The translations under genes and the position numbers were made by a program. Source: Paulownia fortunei (Eukaryota > Streptophyta > Magnoliopsida > Lamiales > Paulowniaceae). From it: a stretch of DNA of 64,000 bases. Below are positions 1 through 12,260 of the stretch, piece after piece. Under the pieces are notes generated by a model, which had not been told where the DNA came from, did no database searches, and saw nothing but the letters and a program-made list of their open reading frames with translations. Within the stretch, counting starts at the first letter, position 1. Each line of letters opens with the position of its first letter. The stretch lies in NCBI GenBank assembly GCA_019321725.1, contig CM033124.1, positions 1,550,001-1,614,000 of the forward strand, in the 5' to 3' direction.

Positions 1-1404
1 AATCATTTTACTACCTGTTAATTATCTTTTTCTACTTATAAAACCTTCAAATACCTTCTTAAATTAAAATAATTAATATTGATGAATAAAAATACTCTTG
101 AACTAAGTAGAAAAAGAGAAAAGTTCACTTTTCTCCTCTATTATAATCTATACAATAGTTTGCCCCTTTACAATTTATCAATTAATTTGATCCCAAATTT
201 ATTGAACATTAACTTTAATCTTGAATTAAATATAGATAAAATAAATAGCATAATATGATTTCAACAGTATAGAGAATATATATTAAATTTGAAAATTTAT
301 GTAAATACCATCATATATTTACATATTGCTTTAAAAAGCATCTCATAAATTTTTTTAACTTAAAAATTCTCAAATTCTAATTATGATTGCACTTTCACAA
401 ATAAATAGCTACATGCCGATATTAGATTAATTAACATGTATGTGTAACTGCTTGCACGCCTCATTTACATAATTGAATTATTTATAACTTCTAATGATAT
501 CAATAATATACCTCAAACTTTAATACTTACTTATCAAATAAATTAATTTCGAATTATCTCTAAACTACACGTAAGTTAATATTTTAAACTAAATTATGTC
601 AACGCATGTGAATTATTGTATATTAGACTTCTAATAATACATTTATTCTTATTTCTACTTATCACTTTTATCAATTCAATCCTTCAGAGTTAGAATAACA
701 GTTTTTTTTAGTAAAATTAAGAACTTTATTCTCAAACATTATATTATTTATTAAGATAAAGTGATAAAGCTATTTACATTACTATTTATAATATTACATG
801 TAGATAATTATACCTTTTTATGTGCACAAATATTTTTAATATTTTATAGTAATCTATTACTTTTATTCGCTTTCTTTTGATGGTATAAATATATAATGTT
901 ATTACGTAAATAAGTTGTGAGTGCATCATTGAATAATATACGTATTTATTTGTGACAGTTTAATTAAAATTTTATAAAAAAAATAATAAGAAGTTTCTTG
1001 TAATGCTTATTAACACAATTAAGATTTTCAAGCTTAAAAAAAAAATAAAAAAAAATCTATGAGACGCTTTGTACAGAAAAAAAAAAGATGGTAGTCATAT
1101 AAATTTACATGACATAATTCTAAATTTAGTGTATCTTCTCTCTATACTATTGCAATCATATTTTTTTATTTATTTAATTTGAGCTTAATTAAATGCTAAT
1201 TTGTTTATTAAAATAGTATTGAATTAAAGTTGAAAGTAATTAATTGGCATTTAATTGTAGAGAAGGCAAAGTGCTATAGGCTATATAGGTTATCATAGAG
1301 GGGACAAACATGAATTAATCTTTTTACTTGGGATTGGGGTATTTTGTTCATCAATATATATATTTTTTGAAATTTATGGAGTATTTAAAAGTTTTATTAA
1401 ATTT
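1..1404. other. AT-rich gene-free stretch
   Basis: Very AT-rich sequence with many short A and T runs. No coding signature, tRNA or recognisable element boundary was seen on either strand. Confidence 0.6.
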
Positions 1405-1426
1405 GGGGGGGGGGGGGGGGGGGGGG
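1405..1426 (+). repeat. 22-bp uninterrupted G tract
   Basis: A run of 22 consecutive G bases sits in AT-rich DNA and is followed by TGGTGACA. A run this long can form a G-quadruplex and is prone to length error in sequencing, so its exact length is uncertain. Confidence 0.9.
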
Positions 1427-1479
1427 TGGTGACAATTGATGCCCACCCCAGATTATAAGGAGATAAAGTAAATTTAACC

Positions 1480-1900
1480 CACATAATATTTGAGAGAGTT
1501 TGTTACTAAAATCAGTATATGTATATAATTGAATAATCAAATATTATATTAAGACTAGTATAATATTTTTTATGCAAATAAGTAATACGTGTGGGGTTAC
1601 AATTATATTAGGATATTAGGTTAATGGGTTAAAATACTAATTTTGATATTTAACCTAAAATCGAGTTGTAATCTACTTATATATTAAGGAAAAAAAAAGA
1701 GGAACAAAAGGAAGAAGAAAAGAAAATGGGCTGACAAAAGAAAAGAGGGTTCAATCAAAAGAAAATAGGAGAAGGCAAAGAGGAGAAGCAAACAGGCGGA
1801 GAAAGTGTACAATTCAAATTGGTAAAATACTCTATTGCTCTTAAAGTTTGAAGTGCCTTTACTCCATTTAATTGGTGATCCAATCATTTTCAAACATTGT
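1480..1900 (+). repeat. Dispersed repeat copy with purine-rich tract
   Basis: The segment around 1480-1530 resembles the one around 6940-6985; both contain ATATAATATTT and then AAAATCAG followed by TA-rich sequence. Both run into a purine-rich tract, here about 1688-1803, made almost only of A and G. A retrotransposon origin is possible, but no termini or coding remnant were found. Confidence 0.45.
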
Positions 1901-2450
1901 ATTGGGATGATAAAAAAAAATTCACTTTGAATTTCTTTTTAAAAAAGTTATATATACATATACTATATATCGTTTTCTTTTACTTATTCATAAAAATTAA
2001 ATTAAATTATTACTTATTTTAATAAAAATAAAAAGTTATACTAACATTAATTTTTTTTTATTTTGTTTTCTATTCAACTTCCTTATTTAATTATGGAGCT
2101 TATTCTTTAATTTAATTTACTAAATTTGGAATTGAAATAATTTAAAATTATAAACTAGCAAAATTCTATACAAATATGGAGCAATAATAAAATTCTATAC
2201 AGATATTTTTTTTCATTTTTTCAACGTATATCATAATTTATTTTAATTTAAAATTTAAGAAAGTAAAAAAAAGAATATAATTTATAATTCAACTAGGAAA
2301 TTAAAAAATAAAAAATAAAAAATAATTTCACTTATAATATATTTTCTTTATTATAATAATTATTAATTAAGTTTAAGTTTTATGAATGAGTAATAGAAAA
2401 ATATAAAAAATATATGTATATACATAATATTTTTATTTTTTTAAAATAAG
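1901..2450. other. AT-rich gene-free stretch
   Basis: Low-complexity A/T sequence, including short AAAAAAT repeats near 2300-2325. Nothing else recognisable. Confidence 0.5.
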
Positions 2451-2454
2451 GTGG

Positions 2455-2650
2455 TAAAATGACAAATCGTACAAAGTTTGGTTGGCAAAGTGTGATAATT
2501 AACATGTGCCGCGCAGGTGATGGAATCTCAGTAGAATATTCTGTCGACGGAGTCTTGGATGGTAAAATGCAAAACCCGTGTAGTTAGGATGGTAAAGTTG
2601 GCAAAAAATAAGTTTAAATGGTAAAATGTAAAAACGGTCCTAGTTGGGAT
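2455..2650 (+). repeat. Dispersed repeat, copy 1
   Basis: Contains the GC-richer core GTGCCGCGCAGGTGATGGAATCTC followed by a TCGACGGA-type segment. The same order of motifs, diverged, occurs at about 16990-17190 (GTGCCGCGCACGTGAAGGAATCTC). The two copies show an interspersed element family. Its class cannot be fixed because no termini are clear. Confidence 0.5.
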
Positions 2651-3059
2651 AACAAGATATTATTAACCAAAAAATCTAATTCTAATAAATTAATCTCACC
2701 TGGTTTCTTGTCAGTTCTTTTACAATCAATTCATATAATCACAATAAAATAATGATACAAAATGATCAATAGTCTATAAAAAATAGTCAAACAATGTTTT
2801 TTTCCAGTCAAGGATGTAAATAATATATTATCTACAGCCTAAAATGCTTGCCTTAGATTATCGTATCTATGAATTCTCACTGCAATAGCTGCACTAGACA
2901 TGTAAATAATAGTTATGCTATAATCAATTGTGAATAAACTCATTGAATTATTAAGATCTATGCCCACACTTTTTTATTTCTTTGGTCAAATAAAATCTTA
3001 GTCTACACTTACACAATCAAAAGAACTTAACACCGTAATCATAATTTTTGCAGATCTTA

Positions 3060-3150
3060 AATCTTAAAACAGGTTGAGTTAACCATGTTCAAATTGCCAC
3101 AATCTTATTACAGTTTCTCAACCTACTAGGGAAATAATTCAGCTATAAAT
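3060..3150 (+). promoter_or_regulatory. Class A SPH core promoter with TATA box
   Basis: A block conserved upstream of the class A genes at 3225, 11875 and 13596 (GACCATATTCAAATTG, then TCTCAACCTAC, then AGGGAAATAATTCAGCTATAAAT). The TATA box TATAAAT lies at 3144-3150, about 75 bp before the ATG. Conservation among paralogues could reflect recent duplication as well as function. Confidence 0.55.
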
Positions 3151-3224
3151 AATAGTTACAAAAAACAAAATGAATATATAACAATTAACATAATTTTCTA
3201 ACTAGCAATAATTCGTTCTATACA

Positions 3225-3611
3225 ATGATCAAATATCTTTTACTATCTTTCATTCTTTCTGTATATCTTTTTCAGGGAGGAAAGAGCTGTTTTTTCTTTA
3301 ACAAATTCGAGGTTTATATTTATAGTGATCTTCCTTCCAATTCTGAACCGTTATTGGTGCATTGCGCGTCCAAGGACGATAATCTTGGAAATCATATACT
3401 AAAAACGGATCAATATTTTCGCTTTGCTTTTTGTGAGATACCTTTTACTACTTTGTTTTATTGTCAGCTTCAATGGGGTAAGAAGCAAAAGTCTTTTGAA
3501 GCTTACAATGCAAGATGGTCGGGCAATCCTTGTCATGGACATTCATGCAAGTGGGCAGCAAAGACTGATGGTATTTACTTATTAGGAGTTAAACAATATA
3601 ATTGGCAATAA
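3225..3611 (+). CDS. S-protein homologue (SPH), class A, secreted
   Basis: Intronless ORF of 128 residues in the plant self-incompatibility protein S1 family (Pfam Self-incomp_S1, PF05938). A hydrophobic signal peptide covers about residues 1-20. The mature part carries the family blocks EPLLVHCASKDD, FFRF-like FCEIPF, TLFYCxLQWGKK, YNARW and KWAAKTDGIYL. Six cysteines are visible (22, 47, 70, 80, 103, 108). In the family the cysteines pair to stabilise a small secreted beta-sandwich. The best known member is the poppy stigma S determinant; most plant members have unknown roles in reproduction or the apoplast. The asparagine sequon NHT found in several paralogues is NHI here. Start is the only upstream in-frame ATG, about 75 bp below a TATA box. 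A polyadenylation-like AATAAA lies near 3670. Family assignment is firm; biological role is not known. Confidence 0.88.
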   Translation: MIKYLLLSFILSVYLFQGGKSCFFFNKFEVYIYSDLPSNSEPLLVHCASKDDNLGNHILKTDQYFRFAFCEIPFTTLFYCQLQWGKKQKSFEAYNARWSGNPCHGHSCKWAAKTDGIYLLGVKQYNWQ

Positions 3612-3759
3612 AAATCTATGATCTTATATTTTGGATGAAAATATTTTTTATTCGTATTAGATATCATTAAATAAAGGCATTGTATTTGGTTTTGTTATGT
3701 ATTCTCCATGACTTTTATCATAACTAAACTCAAACTGCCAAAACCAATTGCGAAAATTA

Positions 3760-4190
3760 CCATAATCTAGTTTAAATATACAAAGAATTCATCTATAGGG
3801 TAGAATATAAAAATTAATAACTACCTTGATGTTTGACCTAATTACAAAAAAATCAGTTAACTTTTCAAATTATAAATATTTCTTGACATTTGTTTTAATT
3901 TTGCAAATTACACCTATTGAGTGGGTATTTATAAAACAAAAACAAACCTCAAACAGGTATTTGTAATTCTGAAATATAGTGATTTTTTTTTATAAATAGA
4001 CCGAACCTCAAATTTCTATAATAGACCCTTCATTTATATTAGATGAAATATAAAAACCAAAACTAACAGATCAATAAATCTCTTGCAAATAATGAGGTAT
4101 ACCATGAAGTATTTTCTGCTATTTCTCATGCTTTCTACAAACCTTTTGTAGATAATCATTCTCATGTATTTTTTTCTCTTAAGTATGACT
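3760..4190 (+). pseudogene. SPH relic: 5' flank plus signal-peptide start
   Basis: A flank with the motif GATGAAATATAAAAACCAAAACTAACAGATCAATAAATC leads to an ATG at 4104. The reading gives about 15 residues of an SPH-type signal peptide (MKYFLLFLMLS...) and stops at TAG 4149-4151. Nucleotide similarity to the relic at 14793 continues to about 4185 (CATGT-TTTT-CTCTTRAGTATGA) and is then lost. No mature domain remains, so this is a truncated pseudogene. Confidence 0.6.
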
Positions 4191-5250
4191 TTCTTTCATT
4201 TTTTCATAAGTTGTGCCACACACCATCATAATAATTGGAGGTGTGCGACATAGTTGGATTCATTGAAAAAATTAATTAGTTATTTCTTTTTGTATTTTCT
4301 TGACTCATAATATGCAACCATTATATTCTTTTCTTTTCTGAATTGCTACGAGAAATTTGTAATATAATAGAGGAGAAAGCATGTACAAGTTTAAATTTAT
4401 TTTGCGATTTATGGTTGAAAAAGAAATTTTGAGAGGTTTCCCATATATAGTACGATTAAAAAAGTACTTTTTTTTTTCAAATATAAGTTCAAATTTATTA
4501 CTGTACATGAATCTTTGGAGATATATTAAGAATGTCGTCACTCAATTGTACCAAAGAATTAACAAAGAAGAAAAAAAACTCAAATGGTTTCTCATTTCGG
4601 AATCAAATTACTGAATTTTCAACTCGTATTATTTCATGTCATCACATATATTTCAAAATGTGAATTAAAAAATTCTCTCAAGGTCTAGGTTTTTCATCAT
4701 ATAAAAGCCTAAACCATGTGTAATGACCCATCCCAAATGGGGACCCTTCAAGTAGATACGCTTATCGCCCTCCAAGAAACTGAGCAACCATATCTCATTG
4801 TGAATTACATTATAATAATCCAAATAGTACCAAATCAGAAATAGCAGCATACCTTTTATATTATATCTGTAACCAACAACCTCAAATGTATAAAATACAT
4901 AAAGAAAATAAATTTTATTACATCAAATCTATGTATACAAATAATCGCTACAACAAAAATAAAGTTGGTATTTAAGGATTACATAAACTATCATGAGAAA
5001 AATAAATATAAAGGAATAAGTTATTAAGTCCAAAGACTTTGTATCTGCTACGAGGACTCCATATAGGCATGTTGATACTAGCAAGATGAAATTTTAATTA
5101 TTTTCTAAGACAACAAAATAAACTTTTTAATTCAACCACTAACTCCTCCAAATTATTTGAATTCCTATGATTTCTAAACCCTACAAAATATTTGTTTGCC
5201 CAAGTGTGATAAGTATATTTTTTCTAAGTTTATCCACATCTTTTTAAGGC
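4191..5250. other. AT-rich stretch, possible retrotransposon debris
   Basis: No gene is supported. Around 4715-4850 a less AT-rich patch (containing TGTAATGACCCATCCCAAATGGGG) looks like eroded retroelement noncoding DNA. The open frames on both strands here match nothing I recognise. Confidence 0.35.
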
Positions 5251-6830
5251 AATGTTCTTGTGTCAAGAATTCTTATGAATAGTATCCTATGCTAATCCAA
5301 CTATATTAATTCCTTCTTGCTCTAGCATTGGATTTTTTCCATTATCCAATTTTTATTTGGCCTTAAAATCATAAAGTCCATACCTATTCGACCTAGGCCT
5401 AAAAAAAATAATATTCATTTAATTGATTCAATCAATTAAATTAATATTAGTTCATCACATGAATTTATTAAGATTTACTTAATTAATTGATTTAAGTTAA
5501 TATTAGTTCATCATATGAATTTACTAAGATTCACTTAATTATATGACTTAATTAATTATTTAATAAATTGACTTTTACTAATGTCATAAGGTCCAATAAA
5601 TTAAATTAATCCAACATGTGAATTAAGTAAAGCCCAATAAGTTACTTAATTATATTTGATTAATTAATTTAATTCAACAATTGAATTATTTTTTCTTATC
5701 GAGAAATAGACTTGTCCAAATTAGTCTATAACGCCTTATGTTCATTAATAAGCTAATAATGGCTCACAATTCTTGTTATTTAATTGAACAATTAAAATTT
5801 ATTTGATGAATTAATTATATTAATTCTTTCTCTTAAAATTAATACCCTTAATTGTAAGAACTTATCAATCATGGTTAATGTCTGATAGTATGCTATGAAA
5901 ATTTAGATACAGGTGAAATAGCGAACCTTTCTAATTATAAGTATCATATAAGTACGGTTCTTTCATCAACTATAATCTCCCAATTAGACCTTAGGTATGG
6001 ATGATTAATAGAAATCTAAATAATCCAATAAGTACGTATCTATTTCTAGTTATTTGACTCTACAATGAAATTAGAATTTTTTTTTTTAAATTCCATCCAA
6101 CCTTACTAAGGATTTTCAAGTCAAGAACCATGGAAAATATAGAATTTTTTTCTATTCATTTAGATTGGTGACATCATTTTTCGGCCACCCATTAACCTCC
6201 ATTTATTATTAAATTGCACCCAAAATATTTTTCTTGCAATTATTCTATAATCAGAGAATAAATCAAAGTTCAACCATATATAAGATTGTCATAGTGCCTC
6301 AACTCTAATAGCTAATTCTTGCATTATTGTAATATAGAAATTTCTCAGTCGACTTTCTTATAGAATTATGAATTTTGAAGTGAGGTTGTTTAGTGTACTT
6401 TTTTTCTAACAAGCATCACATACATGTAGTAGTATCCTATACTAATGTCCATGAATTGAGACATTCTCCTTAATCGCCTTCATTATATGTTTAAGTCTTG
6501 TTAAATCATTGATGTCCTGTCTCTATGATTTTCGACTTAAAATCATTTAAAACCAAAGCCATAGATGTATATTTCATGATCATCACCATGTGCGTGACCA
6601 TACTCTGTAGTTATGTATGGTTTATGAATTTTATTTAAATTTAAATAAAATAAATAAAATAAAATAAACATAGAATAATAAATATTTATTTTATTTATAT
6701 TGATTGAAAAGAATATTTTTAAAATAGTATAGAACGATCAATCTAATTGACTCGTCGGACCCTACTATAACAGGGCACACTTCATAATATTCAAATATTA
6801 TATAAAATATGCCTATATCTTCCATAACTG
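5250..6830. repeat. Dispersed repeat, probably retrotransposon noncoding DNA, copy 1
   Basis: Part of this block (about 6283-6780) recurs, diverged, at about 35640-36100. Shared landmarks are the GTGCCTCAACTC segment, the ACACTAATGTC(C/T)ATGAA segment followed by AGACATTC, and an AATTGACT(C/T)GT segment near the right end. The copies show an interspersed family. AT content, length and lack of ORFs suggest LTR-retrotransposon noncoding sequence, but I could not define TG...CA ends. Confidence 0.45.
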
Positions 6831-6929
6831 TAACACCGACCCCATTATTTGGTATATAATAAAATTTATTAAGTGAGAATTTAGTAAAAATGACTGATAA
6901 AAAAAAAGGCTCTACTATGCAAATGAGTT

Positions 6930-7290
6930 AAATTGGGGACTAATATAATATTTATGAGAGTTGGTTATTAAAATCAGCATATATATTAAAGAAAAAAAGG
7001 AAATATGCTCACTGAAAGGAAAAGTTGCATAGTCAATATATATATATATATATATATATAGATAGATAGATAGATATAAAAGAAAATGTGCTCACTTAAA
7101 GGAAAAGTTGCACAGCTAAAAAGAAATTTGCTAACTTAAAGGTAAATGCTGCCCAACCAAAAAGGAAAAGAAAAAAGAATAGGAGGTGACTCTAGAAAAT
7201 TGAATCAGACTTCAACACCAAAGGGAGAAGAACTCTAGAAAAAAATATTAAAAAAGGATAGAAGAAGAAGTGATGCAATCAAACTCAATG
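6930..7290 (+). repeat. Second copy of the 1480-1900 dispersed repeat
   Basis: Shares the ATATAATATTT / AAAATCAGCATAT segment with the first copy and then runs into A/G-rich sequence with several GGAAAAGTTGC-type repeats. Contains the microsatellite listed separately. Confidence 0.45.
7036..7076 (+). repeat. Compound microsatellite (TA)n(GATA)n
   Basis: An uninterrupted TA run is followed by about four GATA units. Simple repeat read directly from the sequence. Confidence 0.9.
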
Positions 7291-7679
7291 TCATACCCGA
7301 ACTCCAGAATCATGACAACACATCAAAAAGAAATATGCTTTGATATCTGATTTATTATTTTTGAGATGTTTTCAATAATAAAATTTATTATTTTCTATGA
7401 TTGAATGGCTAATTTTTAGACATTTATGTTTATATTTTGAGAGATTTACATTTTAAGGTTTTATATTTTATTTATTTAAAATCTTTCCGATGGGTATTTG
7501 ATAAATTATAAGATTTTTTTTGGATGATGAGATATATTGGATTGTAATTATTAAAATGATTGAAGGTATCACCAATGTTTAAATGTCGAACTTTATAGAA
7601 AATTATTTGTTTAGCCTTGCAGGCTTTTAGGATATTCCTGAGAGCTTGCAGCCATTGTTATGATCCCAGAGTTTAGGAC

Positions 7680-8990
7680 ATGACAATAACAAGATAATTC
7701 AAATAGCATGCATTACCCTTTTAAAAATGTATTATTTCAACAACATGCCTCGTGATTTACACATTACCATGTAACCTTCTTTGCAAATGGCACACAAATT
7801 TCATGTAATATCTCATACGTTAATAAATATGCAACAATACACGCATGAGTAATTATATTATGGTCTCAATTGCTCACATGGGATCAATCATAAACACTTC
7901 GTCCCCATGATACCTTACCTCACAGAGTCACATGTGGCTCATCTATTAGTACATCACTCAAAGAAGCATTATGCTAAATATAATGTAACTATGCTCTTGC
8001 ACCTATAATACAAGCATAATTTATGTCATTGTTTTATTTGTACTTGTGAGCTCAATCGCAAACTACTTCATCACCATAGTCTCTTACCTCACACAATCTC
8101 ACATGGATTACCCATGAGTACATTATCAATATATTCTAGTATGATAATATAATGTCACGTTTGCTTACCTTTAGCATAAGGGTAATTATATTACGGTCTC
8201 AATTGTATATGGGCTCAATCACTAATACTCTATGATAGTGGTCTTTTTCCTCACACAGTCTCGTATAACTCACATATGAGTACATTACCAATGTGTTATA
8301 GTACATTGCTCAAAATAATTTAACCTATCCAATTAATTCAAGTTTTTGACTACCAACAACTACCACATATCACATTAAACATAAGCAGATATGCCATAAC
8401 ATACAACCAAAAGAAGCATATAGACCCATTTCCATCGTCATCAATGTAAATAATTTATTTCAAGCATAACACAATTTATTATAGTATTGTATTCATGTAA
8501 AATATTGGTGTTCAAATAGTATAAAGAAATTCCCCTTTCCATTACTGCATTTAAGTCCACAATGCAATTTAAGCCAACATAATCATTTAAAAAAACCTCC
8601 AGTTTATGTTGGGCTCCGCTGAAAAAAATTATACTTGTCACAAATATAATAATTGCATTCACATAGTCTCACATGGCTCATACATGAGTACATTACCAAT
8701 GTATTACAATACATTGCTCAAAACTTAACCTACAATATTAAATTCAATTCAAATTTTCGTCCACCAGCAACAATCATATATCACATCAAACACAATTAGA
8801 TGTGTTCGTAATAATATATCCGAGTGAAGCATACAGACAAATTTCCATCATCAGCAATGCAATTTGTAATAATTGTATTCACATAGTATAAGGAAACTCA
8901 TCTTTTCATCAATTTAAGCCAACACAATCAATATAATGAACCCTCAAGTTTAACCTCACAGAAATTATACGTCTCAAATATGTAATAATG
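7680..8990 (+). repeat. Degenerate repeated block
   Basis: The phrase CTCACA..TCTCACATGG..CATGAGTACATTACCAATGT recurs near 7918, 8088, 8250 and 8658. A longer unit is duplicated: the ATGAGTACATTACCAATGT landmark at about 8276 and 8684 is offset by 408 bp. Both copies continue into a segment with ACTACCACATATCACAT or its variant and then TTTCCATC. No protein is recognisable; this is satellite-like or noncoding retroelement DNA. Confidence 0.5.
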
Positions 8991-10080
8991 CAAACATGTG
9001 CTCATATACGAATTATGAATGAGTTTAATTGGAAAAAATATTGTAACATAATAATTATTATTATTAATAAATAACAATAATTTAATATTTATTATCTACT
9101 GTTGGTTTTTTAAAATAATCCAAATATTGCCATATACAATTGGAACAGTAAAATTATAATTAAACCCATTTATAAGCATAATCAAAATTCAATCCATAAA
9201 TATAAATTGGTGTCCTAGAAAATCACACATTTATACATATCTTAAAATTTCAAAACTTCCGTACAATTCAAATTCTTAATTAAAAATTTCAGAACAAAAT
9301 ACAAAATGTATAAAAATAATGCAGGACTATAATAGTAACAAAAGTCGATAAAACTATTTCATTAATTTGAATAAAATATAAGCAAGTCGTAATTTTGTAT
9401 CTTAAATAGTACCAACTCTGAAAATTCATAATCATATTACCTTAATTCAAGTGGCTATGAAAACTAAAATATTGCCTTTCATAGAAAATTATTTTCACTC
9501 AAATCAGACAACAAAACACCGGCCAAAATTGGTCGAAACAATAGCTGCAGAAGTGGGATTTTGAGAAGAGAAACGAAGAGGAAAGGATAATTTTGTTTAG
9601 ATTTATGAAGAAGTTATGAAATATAAGTTGTTCTCCAACATGCCAATAATATAAACTTAATCAAATGAACTTGCTCTAAATTTCAAATATCCAACAACTC
9701 AATAGTATATTAGAAATTGACTTATTTTATCTTGTAATAGAAGTTAATAACTTGTCTTGACTTTGGATGAGCTTAGTGCTCTTAAAATGTTTGAAAAGGA
9801 GTTATTATGATGAAAATGAATTATCGCCTATGTTTGGTAAGAGGAGAATGGAAGACTAGATGAGAGGGAAAATAAGGGAGTAAGGAAACTCTTCTTGATA
9901 TACAATTTTCAAATGCTATCATCAACATAGAGAAGTTGGACAAAGAATTGAGTTTAGAACATAAGTTAGAACTTGTAATTATCATTCTTTGTTTAGTTTT
10001 CATCCTTTTTTTTTTTTTTATATATTAACTAAAAAATTCATGCTCATTCATTGTATATTTCTTTAGTAAAAGTTAATTAT
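8991..10080. other. AT-rich gene-free stretch
   Basis: No recognisable gene. The segment about 9815-10000 has loose similarity to 26840-27010 (purine-rich block, then ATACAATTTTCAA and GAAAGAATT landmarks), suggesting another dispersed repeat. The minus-strand frame there is not supported as coding. Confidence 0.4.
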
Positions 10081-10500
10081 TATATTGACTCCAACGACAT
10101 CACGGACAAGGGGTATGATGGATGGTATCATAGAGATCGCAAGTTGGAATATTGGGAGCTAAGTGCTATACGGGAATATTGGTAGCCAAGTGTTATTGGG
10201 ATGAAACTATATGCGTGGGAGCTACCCAGGGGACAAAATGCTATATCCACGGACTAGCTCTTGAACCCATAGGAGCCAATCTCTAGAATCCCAAAGTTCG
10301 GCAACAATCATGAACTCTATTGAACCTAATGAACAAAGTGTTGCATGCACAGGAGCACCAAAGGATCCAACCTTTCAAATCCCGAAGCCTAATGACCAAT
10401 TACCAAATGTGTCGCACCATAGGATCCAACCTTTCAAGTCCCGAAGCCTAATGACCAATTACAAAATGTGTCAAGAGATGTTTCCTTATTAAGGAGAAAT
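10080..10500 (+). repeat. GC-richer patch with 59-bp direct repeats
   Basis: Two adjacent copies of a 59-bp unit start at 10363 and 10422 (GGATCCAACCTTTCAARTCCCGAAGC...). A third, more diverged partial unit precedes them near 10320. The upstream part has GGAATATTGG and GGGAGCTA phrases repeated. The open frame across it mirrors the repeat and is not evidence for a protein. Probably a decayed transposable element. Confidence 0.55.
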
Positions 10501-11790
10501 AATTGTAACGATCTATTGCACGTGGAATTAAAATAAAAAAATAGGCAACATGTAAGAATTGGCTAAAAAAATCATGTACATCACTTGAATATTCTTTTTA
10601 ACTAAATTGTTTACAATTCAATTTTAGGTTGCACTACTTGATTGATGGTTAACAATTCTCATGTCCAATAAAGTTGCGGGGCAAATACTGATAAGGTTTA
10701 GGTCCCACAATCACCAAAAGCTTTTTTGACTTCCAATTTTTTTTATCATATCCTTGTTTCAATACTTGTTTTGATAGCAATTCTAATTTATGTGCAAAGA
10801 GTCTTCCTTATTTCCAAGTCCTTCTTTCTTAAAGCCTCATTGTGTTGAATAAAAGATGATTATTATAGTAATCCAAAATCTGGCCCATATTCACTATTCT
10901 TTTCTTCAAATTCTACACCTCTTAAGTTTTATATCACTTCATACAAATAAAACATGTCACCTTAGTTTAGTTGTTTAAGATTTACAAAATTGTTCCTTTA
11001 AAATATATAATGTTATTGGAACAACTCATTTTGACTTATCACAAATGATGTTTCAAATAATTTAGTTGGTTTCATGTTTCAAAGAATTTAAGCAATCATT
11101 ACCAGATTTCTAAATTATTATTTAGGTATTGTAATCTTGTCAAGTGAATTCTTTTCCCCAAAAAAATGATTAATTAAAATATATAATAAGCTCACTGTCA
11201 TATATAATATGAATTGTTGTATTCAAAAATCAAATTCATAGTTTTATCAAACATCTCACCTGATTATTTGTCAATTCTCTTACAATTAATTTAAACAATC
11301 AAAATCAAATTAACCTAATTCATGCCACCAAATAATAGAAAATGATTAAATAGTCTATAATCTTAAAAAAATAGTCGAATTTTTTTTCCTCTTAAGGATG
11401 ATTATATAATATATAATCTAGGGACTAGCATGTTCGTCTTAAGATTATCGTATCTATGAATTCTTATTGCAATAGTTGCACTAGACCACCATGAATATTC
11501 TGTTAATATTAGTTTTTCGATTTTAAATTCTGAATAAACTCATTAAATTATCTAAATCTGTGCCAACATTATTTTACCTCTTTATTCGAATACCATCTTA
11601 GTGTACAGTTATACAATCAAAAGAATTTAATAATCTTAGTCTATAATTATACAATCTGAAAATTTTAAATAACGACCATATTATCACAATTTTCATAGAT
11701 TAATATTTAAATCATACAACAGATGAGTTGACCATATTCAAATTGTCACAATTTTATTACAATTTCTCAACCTACAAGGGAAATAATACA

Positions 11791-11800
11791 GCTATAAATA
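11791..11800 (+). promoter_or_regulatory. TATA box of class A SPH pseudogene
   Basis: GCTATAAATA within the conserved class A promoter block, about 80 bp before the ATG at 11875. The promoter looks intact although the gene is broken. Confidence 0.5.
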
Positions 11801-11874
11801 AGATATACAAAAAACAAAATGAATATATAACGCATCACATAATTCTCTAACAAGCAATATTTCAGTTCTATACT

Positions 11875-12260
11875 ATGATGAAATGTATTTTACTATCTTT
11901 TATCCTTTCTGCATATCTTTTTGAGGAAGGAACGAGCTGTTTTTCCTTTAATAAAATTGAAGTTTATATTTTTAGGATCTTCCTCTATATTCTAAACCAT
12001 TGTTGGTGCATTGTGTGTCCAAGGATAATGAACTTGGAAATCATATACTAAGAAATCATCAAGAATTCCGTTTTGCTTTTTGCACGATACCTTTTATTAC
12101 TTTGTTCCATTGCCACCTTCAATGGGGTAAGAAGGGAAAATCTTTTGATGCTTACAATGCAAGGTGGTCTGGCCCTCCTTGTAGGGATAGTACATGCGAT
12201 TGGATAGCAAAGAGTGATGGTATTTACTTATTAGGACTTAAACAATATGATTGGGAATAA
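11875..12260 (+). pseudogene. Class A SPH pseudogene, single 1-bp deletion
   Basis: The reading starts at ATG 11875 with a normal signal peptide and the SCFSFN start of the mature protein. Near 11973 the sequence reads TTTTTAGGATCTTCC where the paralogue at 3225 reads TTTATAGTGATCTTCC, so one base is missing. The upstream frame is then lost. The rest of the protein, from LLVHCVSKDNE to LLGLKQYDWE at 12258, stays open in the -1 frame. This includes FCTIPF, FHCHLQWGKK and YNARW. Promoter and all other positions look intact, so inactivation is recent or the base is an assembly error. It would be a class A copy like the genes at 3225 and 13596. Confidence 0.8.
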
